From positions 1 through 62,691 of the forward strand of contig NZ_JODR01000034.1 of the NCBI RefSeq assembly GCF_000725885.1: a DNA stretch of 62,691 nt, in the 5' to 3' direction. How positions within the stretch are numbered: the first letter of the stretch is position 1; every line of letters begins with the position of its first letter. The notes below the pieces were generated by a model, which saw only the letters and a list, made by a program, of their open reading frames with translations, was not told the DNA's origin and did no database searches. Positions 42,866 through 51,129 of the stretch are shown in pieces. Source of the DNA: Streptomyces albus subsp. albus (GTDB lineage Bacteria; Actinomycetota; Actinomycetes; Streptomycetales; Streptomycetaceae). The position numbers were made by a program, and so were the translations under genes.

Positions 42866-44755
42866 ATGCAGCAGCCCACCTCTCGCAGACACGTCCTGGC
42901 CGCAGCGGCGGGCGCCGCAGCGGCGCTCGGCGTCACGAGCGCGTCGGCGTCGGCCCTGTCGGGTGCCCGTCCGGCAACGCCAGCGGCACCCGCCGGCGCT
43001 CCGTCGGTCGGCTGCGGCAGCGCGTACGCCGCGCACGCCCCGCGTATGTCCTCCTCCGCGGTACGGGCGCGGGCGACGGCCCTGCTGCGCCGGATGAGCC
43101 TGGAGCAGAAGGTCGGCCAGCTGTTCGTCGTCGAGATCTACGGCCAGGCGGCGGACACCGAGCACGCCCGGAACCGGGAACTGTACGGGGTGGCGACTCC
43201 TGCTCAGGTCATCGAGAAGTACCGGCCGGGCGGCGTCATCTACTTCGACGCACGTCGCGGACCCGACAACGTCCGCGAACCGGGCCAGATCGCGCGACTG
43301 TCGAACGGCCTCCAGCGCGCGGCGCTGCACAGCGGGGCCCGCGTCCCGCTGCTGGTCTCCATCGACCAGGAGGGCGGCAGCGTCGTCTACCGGATGCTGG
43401 AGCCCGCCACACAGCTGCCGGGCAACATGGCGCTGGCCGCGACCCGCTCCCCGCGCGACGCCCATGACAGCGCCGACATCATCGGCACCGAACTCGCCGC
43501 CGTCGGCATCAACCAGAACTACGCGCCGGTGGCGGACGTCAATGTGAACCCGGCGAACCCTGTCATCGGGGTTCGCTCGTTCGGGTCGGATCCCGGGCTG
43601 TGCGCCGAGTACGTGTCCGTCGCTGTACGCGGTTACCACGAGGGCGGTGTCGCCAGCGCGGCCAAACACTTCCCCGGGCACGGCGACACGGACATGGACA
43701 GCCACACCGGGCTGCCGGAGATCAAGCACACGCGGGCGGAGCTGGACCGTATCGACCTGCCCCCGTTCCGGGCCGCCATCCGGCGCGGAGTCGACACGAT
43801 CATGACAGCCCACATCGTGGTGCCCTCTCTCGACCCTTCCCGGGTACCGGCCACCATGTCGCACCCGATCGTGACGGGGCTGCTGCGCGAGGAGCTCGGT
43901 TTCGACGGCCTCATCGCGACCGACGCCCTCGACATGGGCGGCGCGACCGGTGACTTCCCGCCCGACGTCGCCCCCGTCCGCGCCTTCCAGGCCGGCTGCG
44001 ACCAGCTCGTCCTCGCCCCCAAGCTGGACACCGCCTTCGGCGCCGTACTGGACGCCGTCCGTACCGGCAAGATCAGCCGGGAAAGACTGGACAGCTCGGT
44101 ACGGCGCAGCCTCGAACACAAGCTCCGGCGGCGGCTGTTCACCAAGCCGTACGTGAGCGAACGGCGTGCCGTACGGACGGTGGGCAGCAAGCGGCACCGT
44201 GCGCGCGCCCGCGAGATCACCGAGCGGTCCGTCACACTGATCCGGAACGAGAGCGGTGCTCTCCCCCTTCCGGACTCCCCCGCCACCGTCCTGATCACCG
44301 GCTGGGGCGCCACACCTCTGTCGGACCTCGCCCGCGCGATCGGCGAACGCCGTGGCCGGCGCACCACCACGCTGGAGACCGGCGCCGTCCCCACCACAGC
44401 CAAGATCGCTCAGGCCGTGGAGGCCGCCCGCACCCACGACGTCACCGTCGTCCTGGCCAACGCCGCAGCCGCCGGCAAGGAGGACGGCGCCGCCCAGGCC
44501 GAACTGATCAAGGCCCTGGTCGCCACGGACAGCCGCGTCGTCGTGGCCGGCGTACGCCTCCCGTACGACATCCGCCGCTTCCCCGACGTCCCCGCGTACC
44601 TGGCCACCTACTCCTACGGCACCCCCGCGATGACGGCCCTCGCCCGCGTCCTCCACGGCGAGACCCGCCCCCAGGGCAAGCTCCCCGTCGCCATCCCCAC
44701 TCTGGACACCCCCGGCCGCCCCCTCTACCCCTTCGGCCACGGCCTCCACTACTGA
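42866..44755 (+). CDS. Secreted family 3 beta-N-acetylhexosaminidase (NagZ-like)
   Basis: 629 residues. A twin-arginine signal (TSRRHVLAAAAG, hydrophobic stretch, Ala-rich cleavage region ~33) is followed by a GH3 catalytic barrel: VSIDQEGGSVVYR, NYAPVADVNVNP, and SAAKHFPGHGDTDMDSHTGLP, the His-Asp signature unique to NagZ-type GH3 enzymes, with nucleophile Asp in LIATDALDMGGA. A C-terminal alpha/beta domain follows. It releases GlcNAc from muropeptides or chitin fragments. GAGGAG precedes ATG. Confidence 0.92.
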   Translation: MQQPTSRRHVLAAAAGAAAALGVTSASASALSGARPATPAAPAGAPSVGCGSAYAAHAPRMSSSAVRARATALLRRMSLEQKVGQLFVVEIYGQAADTEHARNRELYGVATPAQVIEKYRPGGVIYFDARRGPDNVREPGQIARLSNGLQRAALHSGARVPLLVSIDQEGGSVVYRMLEPATQLPGNMALAATRSPRDAHDSADIIGTELAAVGINQNYAPVADVNVNPANPVIGVRSFGSDPGLCAEYVSVAVRGYHEGGVASAAKHFPGHGDTDMDSHTGLPEIKHTRAELDRIDLPPFRAAIRRGVDTIMTAHIVVPSLDPSRVPATMSHPIVTGLLREELGFDGLIATDALDMGGATGDFPPDVAPVRAFQAGCDQLVLAPKLDTAFGAVLDAVRTGKISRERLDSSVRRSLEHKLRRRLFTKPYVSERRAVRTVGSKRHRARAREITERSVTLIRNESGALPLPDSPATVLITGWGATPLSDLARAIGERRGRRTTTLETGAVPTTAKIAQAVEAARTHDVTVVLANAAAAGKEDGAAQAELIKALVATDSRVVVAGVRLPYDIRRFPDVPAYLATYSYGTPAMTALARVLHGETRPQGKLPVAIPTLDTPGRPLYPFGHGLHY

Positions 44756-44838
44756 CCCACCACCGCCCCCGCGGACGACATTGCCGCCGCCGACCCCCCA
44801 TCCGCTAGGCTAGGCCCGCGCATCTTCCGGATCCGCAC

Positions 44839-44911
44839 GCCTCCGTAGCTCAGGGGATAGAGCACCGCTCTCCTAAAGCGGGTGTCGCAGGTTCGAATCC
44901 TGCCGGGGGCA
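44839..44911 (+). tRNA. tRNA-Arg (anticodon CCT)
   Basis: 73 nt. Acceptor GCCTCCG pairs with CGGGGGC, D-arm GCTC/GAGC, anticodon stem CCGCT/AGCGG with loop CTCCTAA (CCT), T-arm GCAGGTTCGAATCCTGC. It reads the rare AGG codon. Its 3' half is duplicated 2.4 kb downstream as an attachment site. Confidence 0.95.
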
Positions 44912-44913
44912 CA
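44870..44913 (+). repeat. Left attachment repeat (attL), 44 bp
   Basis: From CTCCTAAAGC in the anticodon loop to CACA just past the tRNA, this is repeated without mismatch at 47308-47351. Integrases of actinobacterial elements cut in tRNA anticodon or T-arm regions and leave such an identity block. Confidence 0.9.
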
Positions 44914-45724
44914 ACGCTCTACCGCTCTGACCTGGGGCTTCTCCCCCAGGAAGGACTTCTACTCGGCCTCGGACTCCTCGTCCGGGGCCGTTTGCGTGAG
45001 CGGGCGGATCGCCACTTCCCTGCCCTTCTCCGGACCGATCAGCACCACCTAGCGATCTACCTTGCATTCTTGGGCGCCGCCGGGTTCCGATTTGGCTTCA
45101 GTGCCTCGGCATCCCTTGCCGGACGCGACGAGGGACAGGACACGCAGCAGCCTCGGCAATCACCAGATCAGCCTCCGACAACAGGCTCGTATAGGTGTCC
45201 TTCAAGGTGCTTTCCAGACCGACCTCGGCCAGGTGCGCGCCAGCGCTGCGGCACCGCATCGCAGAGCCCGACAGGGCAGTGATGCTTACCGACGCGGCCA
45301 AGCCAGCACCAGTTCCCTTCCCCAAGCCAGCCCCTGCTGACCAGACACGTTCGCCTGTCTTGCGGCGCTGCCCCGCCCTGCCAGCCGGCCACCGGCACAA
45401 TCCCTGCCCACCCGAAACCCGAGGATGAACCCTCGGCCGCATCGACGACCAGACCGCGGCACCGCATCACATCACGAACGCCAGCCCTTCGCCGCCACCG
45501 CGAGATCGATCACCTCGACGGCCTTCTGTTCACAGACCGAAAGCTGCCCGGAGCCGAGCCGACCCCGTGGAGGAGTACCGACAGTCTGGCTATGCATGGG
45601 CGTATGACGGTGCAGGACGTTATTCCCTCGGCTCGTCCCCAACTTGCCGAAAGCGCCGGGCCATATGCCTGAGTTCCTGATTCACTGGCCCTCAGACTCC
45701 GGACACAAAGGGGGAGAAGACACC
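44914..45724. other. Left part of the islet, no supportable gene
   Basis: Frames are short and broken. A leftward frame at 45100-45300 contains GLESTLKDTYTSLLSEADLV, protein-like but unrecognised and without a clear start. It may be the remnant of the lost integrase or regulator module. Confidence 0.45.
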
Positions 45725-46135
45725 GTGGACCCAACGCTCATTGCCTTGGCCAGCGCAGGTGGTACCGCCGTGGTATCGGCCATGGCAACGGACGGGTGGA
45801 ACACGCTTCGATCTGGTGTCGTCACTCTGTGGCGACAGTTTCGCCCCGACTCGACTGGTGAATTGGAACGAGACCTCGACACGACCCGTTCGACTCTTCT
45901 CGCAGCCCCGGCCAGCGATGCTGAGCAGGTCCGACAGGCCCTCCAGTCCGCCTGGCAAGGTCGAATGCTCACTCTCTTCCTGGAAGATCCGGCTGCTGCC
46001 GCAGCGTTCGAAGCCCTGCTGTCGAGGCTCGAGGATGTCGACTCACCCCGAACGAGCACCAGCTTCCACGCCGAGGCCCGCGATCATGGTCGCGTTTACC
46101 AAGCAGGCGGGAACCAGTTCATCAACGAGCCATGA
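45725..46135 (+). CDS. Islet gene A: small membrane-tethered protein with C-terminal QAG motif
   Basis: 136 residues from GTG after GGGGAG. The N-terminus TLIALASAGGTAVVSAMATD is a weak membrane or amphipathic segment, typical of a Streptomyces family of small proteins that start M-D-P and then A-x-A-x-x-G-G/A-T-A. A helical middle follows (ELERDLDTTRSTLL, EQVRQALQSAWQGRM). The protein ends with HGRVYQAGGNQFINEP, matching the N-terminal motif of the next two genes. Its stop overlaps the next start (ATGA). The function is unknown. Confidence 0.7.
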   Translation: MDPTLIALASAGGTAVVSAMATDGWNTLRSGVVTLWRQFRPDSTGELERDLDTTRSTLLAAPASDAEQVRQALQSAWQGRMLTLFLEDPAAAAAFEALLSRLEDVDSPRTSTSFHAEARDHGRVYQAGGNQFINEP

Positions 46136-46689
46136 ACACGGGGCGCTGGAACGACGAAGACGACGCTCCTTGGCACATGCGTGCCAGCGCCGAGGACGAG
46201 GGCCGCGTTTACCAAGCGGGCCGCGACCAGCACATCACGGAGTACCACTTTCACGGCTTGGTGTCCGACACGGACGACGATGACGATGAGGATGAGGACG
46301 ACGGCTGGGGCTACTACGAGACGGCAGACTCTTTCTGGGACAGACCCGGAGAGACGATACTGAGCGTCCTTCTTGCCTTGGCCCCACTGCTTCCACTCGC
46401 AATCGCGGGTGCCAGCACGCACGCCGTGTGGACCGACAAGTCCGCCCCATCGACTTGGTGGTCTGTGCTCTACACGCTGGGCGCCGCCGTGGTCGGTGCG
46501 ACAGGTTTCGTCATCCTTCGTGAGCGTCTGTCCTATAGGTCCCACCTGATCGATAGGCTCTTCTGGCTGTACGTACCCGTGAGTATCGGTGTCTTCCTCT
46601 ACTACGCCATCCGGGACCCTGCCGAGGCCCAACTCAAGTTCATCGAGGACATCGGCCTATGGCTTGCTCGTAAGGTCGGCCCTTTGTGA
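46132..46689 (+). CDS. Islet gene B: QAG-motif membrane protein
   Basis: 185 residues. The N-terminal tag is DEGRVYQAGRDQHITEYHFH, then a strongly acidic run (DTDDDDDEDEDD). Three membrane helices follow (ILSVLLALAPLLPLAIAGA, WSVLYTLGAAVVGATGFVIL, LFWLYVPVSIGVFLYYAI) and a short amphipathic tail. It overlaps gene A by 4 bp and so is translated from the same message. No enzyme motif. It could be a sensor or effector that anchors partners to the membrane through the tag; that is conjecture. Confidence 0.72.
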   Translation: MNTGRWNDEDDAPWHMRASAEDEGRVYQAGRDQHITEYHFHGLVSDTDDDDDEDEDDGWGYYETADSFWDRPGETILSVLLALAPLLPLAIAGASTHAVWTDKSAPSTWWSVLYTLGAAVVGATGFVILRERLSYRSHLIDRLFWLYVPVSIGVFLYYAIRDPAEAQLKFIEDIGLWLARKVGPL

Positions 46690-46740
46690 TCCCGCCCCAA
46701 GCAATTGCTTACTGTCCACCAATCTCGGGAGAAACCAGCG

Positions 46741-47118
46741 ATGAAGGGCAACGACCGCGGCGATGAGCACCCTCGGTGGCAGATGCACGCCCGAGCCGAG
46801 GGCGAGGGGCGTGTGTTTCAAGCTGCTGGCGACCAGCATGTGACAGTTCACGTGCAGCCAGGTTCCAAGCCGGTGTCGCACAGGAGGGCTGTCCTAGCAC
46901 CGTTCGTCCGACTGCTCCAGCTGGTGCTGGTCCTCACCTTCGTAGTCCTAGGTCTGGTCACCGCTTTACTCTTCCACAGTGGCGGATTCACGGTCCCGTT
47001 CTGGCAAGGTCTCGGCCTCCTCGTGGGGGACTTGGCACTGATGATGATCACTGAACGGCTCACCACGGGCCGCTGGCACAGGTGGTCACGCACCCACTGG
47101 CGAGCACCGCGCCTGTAG
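46741..47118 (+). CDS. Islet gene C: QAG-motif membrane protein
   Basis: 125 residues, ATG after GGGAG. The tag ARAEGEGRVFQAAGDQHVTV matches genes A and B. Two membrane helices follow (LLQLVLVLTFVVLGLVTALLF and WQGLGLLVGDLALMMI) and a basic C-terminus. It is 51 bp after gene B, same operon. Genes B and C are probably distant duplicates that keep the tag and differ in the membrane part. Confidence 0.7.
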   Translation: MKGNDRGDEHPRWQMHARAEGEGRVFQAAGDQHVTVHVQPGSKPVSHRRAVLAPFVRLLQLVLVLTFVVLGLVTALLFHSGGFTVPFWQGLGLLVGDLALMMITERLTTGRWHRWSRTHWRAPRL

Positions 47119-47307
47119 GCCGTCGGGCACCTCACCGGTGAAGACCGCGGCAACAAACGCTAGTCGCCAGACAGGCCCATTTCGGACTTACTCAGCACAC
47201 ACGAGGCCGAGAAATCCCACGACCACGCGAGAACCGCGGAGGGGGTTTCCCAGGCAAGACGCACTGCGGCAGGTATTTACACAGGTCACCACCTTGATCA
47301 GGGAAAA

Positions 47308-47351
47308 CTCCTAAAGCGGGTGTCGCAGGTTCGAATCCTGCCGGGGGCACA
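47308..47351 (+). repeat. Right attachment repeat (attR), 44 bp
   Basis: An exact copy of 44870-44913, lacking the 5' half of the tRNA. The ancestral tRNA terminator follows five bases later. Confidence 0.9.
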
Positions 47352-47355
47352 GGGC

Positions 47356-47389
47356 AAAGGGCACCTACCAAATTTGGTAGGTGCCCTTT
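47356..47389. terminator. Terminator of the tRNA-Arg gene, displaced by the islet
   Basis: A perfect 34-bp palindrome: 17-bp arm AAAGGGCACCTACCAAA and its complement, A-run and T-run at the ends. Confidence 0.85.
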
Positions 47390-47736
47390 GGCATCCGGGC
47401 TTGGCGTCAACGGGGCGGTCGGGCACCGTCAGGACACTGTGCCGGGGCGCCTCCGCGGCGCCCTGTCCGTGCCGTGCCTGACGGCCCCGCTGGTGTTCTG
47501 CATGACGTGTGTGGACGCCCACCCGTCTCCAGTTCGCGCACCCGCGTCAGGGTCTGTTCCGCGTCGCGAATCGCGCAGGTCGCCGGCCGTGCAGATGGCT
47601 CGTTCGGTGGCTGGTCCTTCAGTGAGCACAACCGGCCCGCTGGGCGGGGCCACCGGGTGCGGGCTCGGGGGTTGTCATGCCTCGCGGGCTCGTGCCAGGG
47701 CTGCTGTTGCCTCGTGGCCGTTGGCTACGTGGGTGG
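47390..47736. other. Spacer right of the islet, no supportable gene
   Basis: A leftward frame near 47500-47630 contains CAIRDAEQTLTRVREL, helix-like, but the frame has no good start or domain. It may be the end of a degraded gene. Confidence 0.4.
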
Positions 47737-48051
47737 TCAGGCCGGGAGGAAGGGGAGGGCGGCCCAGTGGGTGATGTGGTCGTCGCTCGGGCCGCCCGGG
47801 GGGTAGCGGATGTAGCCGTCGGAGTCGACGAAGCAGTTGTGGTGGTGGCTTTCGTCCTCCGACTCGTGCTGGGAGCTCGCCGGTATGTACAGGTCGTGGA
47901 AAACCATGGGCCTGACCAGCCAGTAGTCCTCTCCCGCGACGGACTGGTCGTGGAAGTCCGGCGGCCACGTGCCGAACGTCGCCGTCGCCACGGGCTCTCC
48001 GGGTTCGGGCAGCCTCTCGCGTGCGTCGACCCACTCCACGTTCACCTGCAT
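47737..48051 (-). CDS. DUF551-like protein
   Basis: 104 residues, ATG 48051 nine bases after GGAGGG. VEWVDARERLPEPGEPV at the start and DHITHWAALPFLPA at the end match the W-I-x-V-x-x-R-L-P ... V-T-H-W-M-P-L-P layout of DUF551, a small domain common in phage and accessory DNA. A middle His/Glu-rich loop (HESEDESHHHNC) could bind metal. The function is unknown. Confidence 0.68.
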   Translation of the reverse strand: MQVNVEWVDARERLPEPGEPVATATFGTWPPDFHDQSVAGEDYWLVRPMVFHDLYIPASSQHESEDESHHHNCFVDSDGYIRYPPGGPSDDHITHWAALPFLPA

Positions 48052-48208
48052 GTTTCGTGTCCCTCCAGGCCGTTCGTTCCTGGGTGCCGGCGTGCCACTG
48101 TTGCCGTCCGGGGGCGTCAGGTTCCAGGGGCAGGGCCCGACCACGTCGTCTCCTGGGACGTTTTGGGGTGCGGGACGGTTGCCTGTCGGCTGTCCTCTTC
48201 CCCTTTCG

Positions 48209-48312
48209 CCGATCGGGCAGTCCGGGTCACCGACCGGGCAGTCCGGTTCGCCGACCGGGCGGTCCGGGTCACCGACCGGGCAGTCCGGTTCACCGACCGG
48301 GTTGTCCGTCGG
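48209..48312. repeat. Tandem array, five units of 21 bp
   Basis: Units start at 48209, 48230, 48251, 48272 and 48293. The consensus is CCGACCGGGCAGTCCGGKTCA, with alternate units ending GGGTCA and GGTTCG/A. It lies between divergent genes (48051 and 48452). The minus strand would encode a seven-residue repeat, but no start or context supports translation. An operator array or minisatellite. Confidence 0.85.
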
Positions 48313-48451
48313 GTGGACAGGCGGGCAGACACACGGACGGAAAAACCTGGCCGGTTGGATCCGAAGCGTGGCCGGTCGGCCGAGGCGGGGGTGTGGGGCG
48401 CGGGGCTAGCGTCCGGATCGGCAGGTGATCCCCCAACGGAGAGGCAGGCTG

Positions 48452-49672
48452 ATGGATCAGCGCACGTCCGGCCGCGACACCGGCGCGACCACCGAGTTCG
48501 AGAGGGACGTCGTCACGTTGCTGGTGGAGAGCGTACGTACGGCGGTCAAGCAGGAACGGGACGACGTCGGTACGGAGAGCTTGCTGAGCGCCCTTGTGTC
48601 GGGTGACTCTGCCGCGGGGTCCGCGATCGCTCCCGGGATGCGGGCGGCCGGCACGCTCAGCGGTTCGATCGGGTGCCGCGGCACGTCCGTGTGGATCAGT
48701 GACGACGCGGGAGACGGCGCGGCGGGCGGCCCGGACGACGAGCGGGAGATCGACGCCTGCTGGCGGGAGGTCTTGCAGGAGGAGGCCAGGAGGCTGCGTC
48801 GGCCCGGGCGGAAGGAGAAGGAGGAGCGGGCGCCCCTTGTTCTGCCGCCGATGAGCGGGGCTCTGCGGGCCTGTCTGCGCAAGGCGCTGGAGTACGCGCG
48901 GGACGAGGGCTCCCTCTGTGTGCGCGTCCGTCATGTGGCGCGTGCCCTCGTCGAGTTGCCGGACACGCGGGCCCGCGAGGCCATGGTGGTGCAGAAGCTG
49001 GATGTCACGGCGGCCTCGGCCGCGCTCGACGCGCTGCGGGGCGGCGACGAGGCGCCGGAGGCCGGTTCGGTGCTGGTGCTGCGCAAGGCGGGGACCTTCG
49101 GGAAGAGCGGTAATCCGCTGACGCGGAAGTTCACCGCCTGGATATTCGGGGGCGGCGCCGGGTTCGGGTCGGCGGTCGTGGGCGTGGTGCGTACGGAGGC
49201 GCGGCGGTCGGCGGTACGGCGCGGGGTGCCGGCGTCGGAGCCTGTCGATCTGCTGGTGGGCATCCTCGCGCTGGACCGGGCGTTGGCGGTCGCGGGGCGC
49301 CGGCTGCCCGAGGAGCTGGCGGAGGCGAACCAGGGGGCGGAACTGCTGCACCGGCATGGGGTACGGCAGGATGCTCTCGCCCGGGTGCTGCTTCCCGTCA
49401 CCGGGGTCGCGGAGGGGGAGCCGGCGGACGTGGAGGGCACGTCGGGCTTCGACCGGCGGCTCCTGCACGTCACCGAGTTCGTCGCCTCCGCCAAGGGCTC
49501 GCCCACCGTCGGCACGACCCATCTGCTGGCCGCGCTGCTGGACGGGACGGGGACGGACGCGGAGTCCGTGGCGAGGATCGAGCAGGTGCTGGCCGAGAGC
49601 GGCGCTGATGTCGCCGGGCTGCGGGCGGAGCCCGAACTGCGGGTTCCGCGAGGTGCCGGACAGGGCGTCTGA
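48452..49672 (+). CDS. Clp-N domain protein without an ATPase
   Basis: 406 residues from ATG after GGAGAGG. Two or three Clp-R-like helical repeats are visible (ALRACLRKALEYARDEG with VRVRHVARALVELPD; VGTTHLLAALLDGTG; EPVDLLVGILALD). A middle GNPLTRKFTAWIFGGG... segment is unlike Clp. No Walker motifs follow. Clp-N repeats bind substrates or adaptors of Clp chaperones. A free-standing array next to a two-component system suggests an adaptor or signal protein; not established. Confidence 0.72.
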   Translation: MDQRTSGRDTGATTEFERDVVTLLVESVRTAVKQERDDVGTESLLSALVSGDSAAGSAIAPGMRAAGTLSGSIGCRGTSVWISDDAGDGAAGGPDDEREIDACWREVLQEEARRLRRPGRKEKEERAPLVLPPMSGALRACLRKALEYARDEGSLCVRVRHVARALVELPDTRAREAMVVQKLDVTAASAALDALRGGDEAPEAGSVLVLRKAGTFGKSGNPLTRKFTAWIFGGGAGFGSAVVGVVRTEARRSAVRRGVPASEPVDLLVGILALDRALAVAGRRLPEELAEANQGAELLHRHGVRQDALARVLLPVTGVAEGEPADVEGTSGFDRRLLHVTEFVASAKGSPTVGTTHLLAALLDGTGTDAESVARIEQVLAESGADVAGLRAEPELRVPRGAGQGV

Positions 49673-49739
49673 GGGCGGGAGTCCGCCCATGCGTGAGACC
49701 GGAGCGGCCGTGGAGAACGGCGTCCACACGGAGGAGACC

Positions 49740-51125
49740 ATGAGCCCGCGAGTGCGAGCGTGGAGGCGGCTGTGCCGCGAGGCCGCCACCGTCCGGGAGG
49801 CGGTGCGGGCCGCGCCCCGGCGGAAGGTCGTCAGCGAGTCCGTGCTCGCCGGGCTGGCCCTGCTGTGTTCGCTGGCGCCGGTTCCGCTGATACCGCCGCA
49901 CCACCCGGTGAGTGCGGTGCTCCTCGGGGTGTGGACGGCGCTGCTGGTGCCGGCCCGCCGCAGGTACCCGTCCCTCACGGTGCTGGGCTGTGTGCCGGTG
50001 GTCGCCGGGGACAACGTGTGGGCGATGGTGGTGGTGCCGTGCCTCGTGTGGTCCGCCGTACGCCGGATCACTCCCGTGCGGCGCGCCTGGGGAGTGCTCG
50101 GGGCGAGCGGTGCCGGTGTCGTGCTCGTACTGATCGCCGTCCAGTCCTTCGCCGGGCTTCCGGAGATGCCGTACCTGCTCGGCGGGCTCGGTCTGGGCGC
50201 GCTGTTCATCGTGCTGCCCGCGCTGTCCGGACTGCTGCTGGGGCGGCGCCGCCCGTTGACGCGGCTGCTGCGGGAACGCAACGCCTACCTCGAACAGGCC
50301 CGCTTCCTGGCCGACGAGACGGCCCGTATGGAGGAGCGGGCGCGGATCGCCGCCGAGATGCACGATCTGCTCGGCCACCGCATCAGCCTCATGTCGGTGC
50401 ACGCCGGGGCCCTCCAGCTCGCCGTCGAACGACAGGCGCCCCCGCTGGCCTCCCAGGCCGCGCTGCTGCACAGCACCGCCCGCACGGCCATGGAGGAGCT
50501 GCGCGGCATCCTCGGCGTCCTGCGTCACCACACCGGCGAGGACACCGGCGAGCGGGGAACCCGCGAGGATCTTTCGGCCCTGGTCGAGAGTTCCAGGAGC
50601 GCCGGGGTCGACGCCGAACTGCGCTGGGAGGCGGACGGGACGACGGAGGCGGACCCCCGTACCAGGCAGGCCGTCCACCGTGTCACCCGCGAGGGGCTGA
50701 CGAACGCGCTCAAGCACGCGTCCGGCGCGGCCGTGCGGGTGGTGTTCCGCGACGAGGGCGACACGGTGACGATCTCCGTCGTCAACGACGCACCGCCCGC
50801 TCCCCGTTCGCCCGGGGGCGGGAGCCGCAGCGGGCTCGTCGGCCTTCAGGAGCGGATCGGTCTGCTCGGCGGCACGCTCCACGCCGGTCCCCGGCCGGAG
50901 GGCGGCTTCGTCCTCTCCGCCCGGATACCCGTACGGCCCGAGTCGCCACCCGTGTACGACGCTTCGTCGCGGCCGGTGTCCGACGGGGCGGGCTCCCGGC
51001 CCCCGCTGCCCACCGACGTCCTCACGTGGCCGCGTCTGCTGGGCGGGGGCTGCGCGGCGCTCGCGGTGCTGCTGCCGACGGTCGGCGGCGCCATCGCCCT
51101 GCTGATCATCGCGTCTCTACACTGA
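49740..51125 (+). CDS. NarL-type sensor histidine kinase
   Basis: 461 residues. About five membrane helices (residues ~35-170) have no large extracellular domain. Then the HisKA_3 box ERARIAAEMHDLLGHRISLM (His phosphorylated) and a HATPase with N-box VTREGLTNALKHA and G-box GGSRSGLVGLQERI. Unusually, there is an extra membrane helix at the C-terminus (WPRLLGGGCAALAVLLPTVGG). ATG 49740 follows GGAGG; 49689 is an alternative. It is four bases before its regulator gene. Confidence 0.9.
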   Translation: MSPRVRAWRRLCREAATVREAVRAAPRRKVVSESVLAGLALLCSLAPVPLIPPHHPVSAVLLGVWTALLVPARRRYPSLTVLGCVPVVAGDNVWAMVVVPCLVWSAVRRITPVRRAWGVLGASGAGVVLVLIAVQSFAGLPEMPYLLGGLGLGALFIVLPALSGLLLGRRRPLTRLLRERNAYLEQARFLADETARMEERARIAAEMHDLLGHRISLMSVHAGALQLAVERQAPPLASQAALLHSTARTAMEELRGILGVLRHHTGEDTGERGTREDLSALVESSRSAGVDAELRWEADGTTEADPRTRQAVHRVTREGLTNALKHASGAAVRVVFRDEGDTVTISVVNDAPPAPRSPGGGSRSGLVGLQERIGLLGGTLHAGPRPEGGFVLSARIPVRPESPPVYDASSRPVSDGAGSRPPLPTDVLTWPRLLGGGCAALAVLLPTVGGAIALLIIASLH

Positions 51126-51129
51126 GCCG

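Larger units (their letters stand above)
44870..47351. mobile_element. Integrase-less islet inserted at tRNA-Arg(CCT)
   Basis: A 2.4-kb segment bounded by perfect 44-bp direct repeats derived from tRNA-Arg. The terminator that should follow the tRNA now lies just outside the right repeat (47356-47389), which shows that the segment is an insertion. It carries three co-directional small genes and about 0.8 kb of degenerate sequence. No integrase, excisionase, replication or transfer gene is seen, so it is either a deletion derivative of an integrative element or a satellite mobilised in trans. Confidence 0.82.

Noticed and set aside
45098..45442. Leftward frame in the islet with GLESTLKDTYTSLLSEADLV
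   Set aside because: Protein-like over ~25 residues but no integrase, excisionase or regulator motif and no clear start; not enough for a gene call.
48117..48332. Seven-residue repeat protein (RSVTRTA) from the 21-bp array
   Set aside because: No ribosome binding site, extreme composition, and a location between divergent promoters; treated as non-coding repeats.
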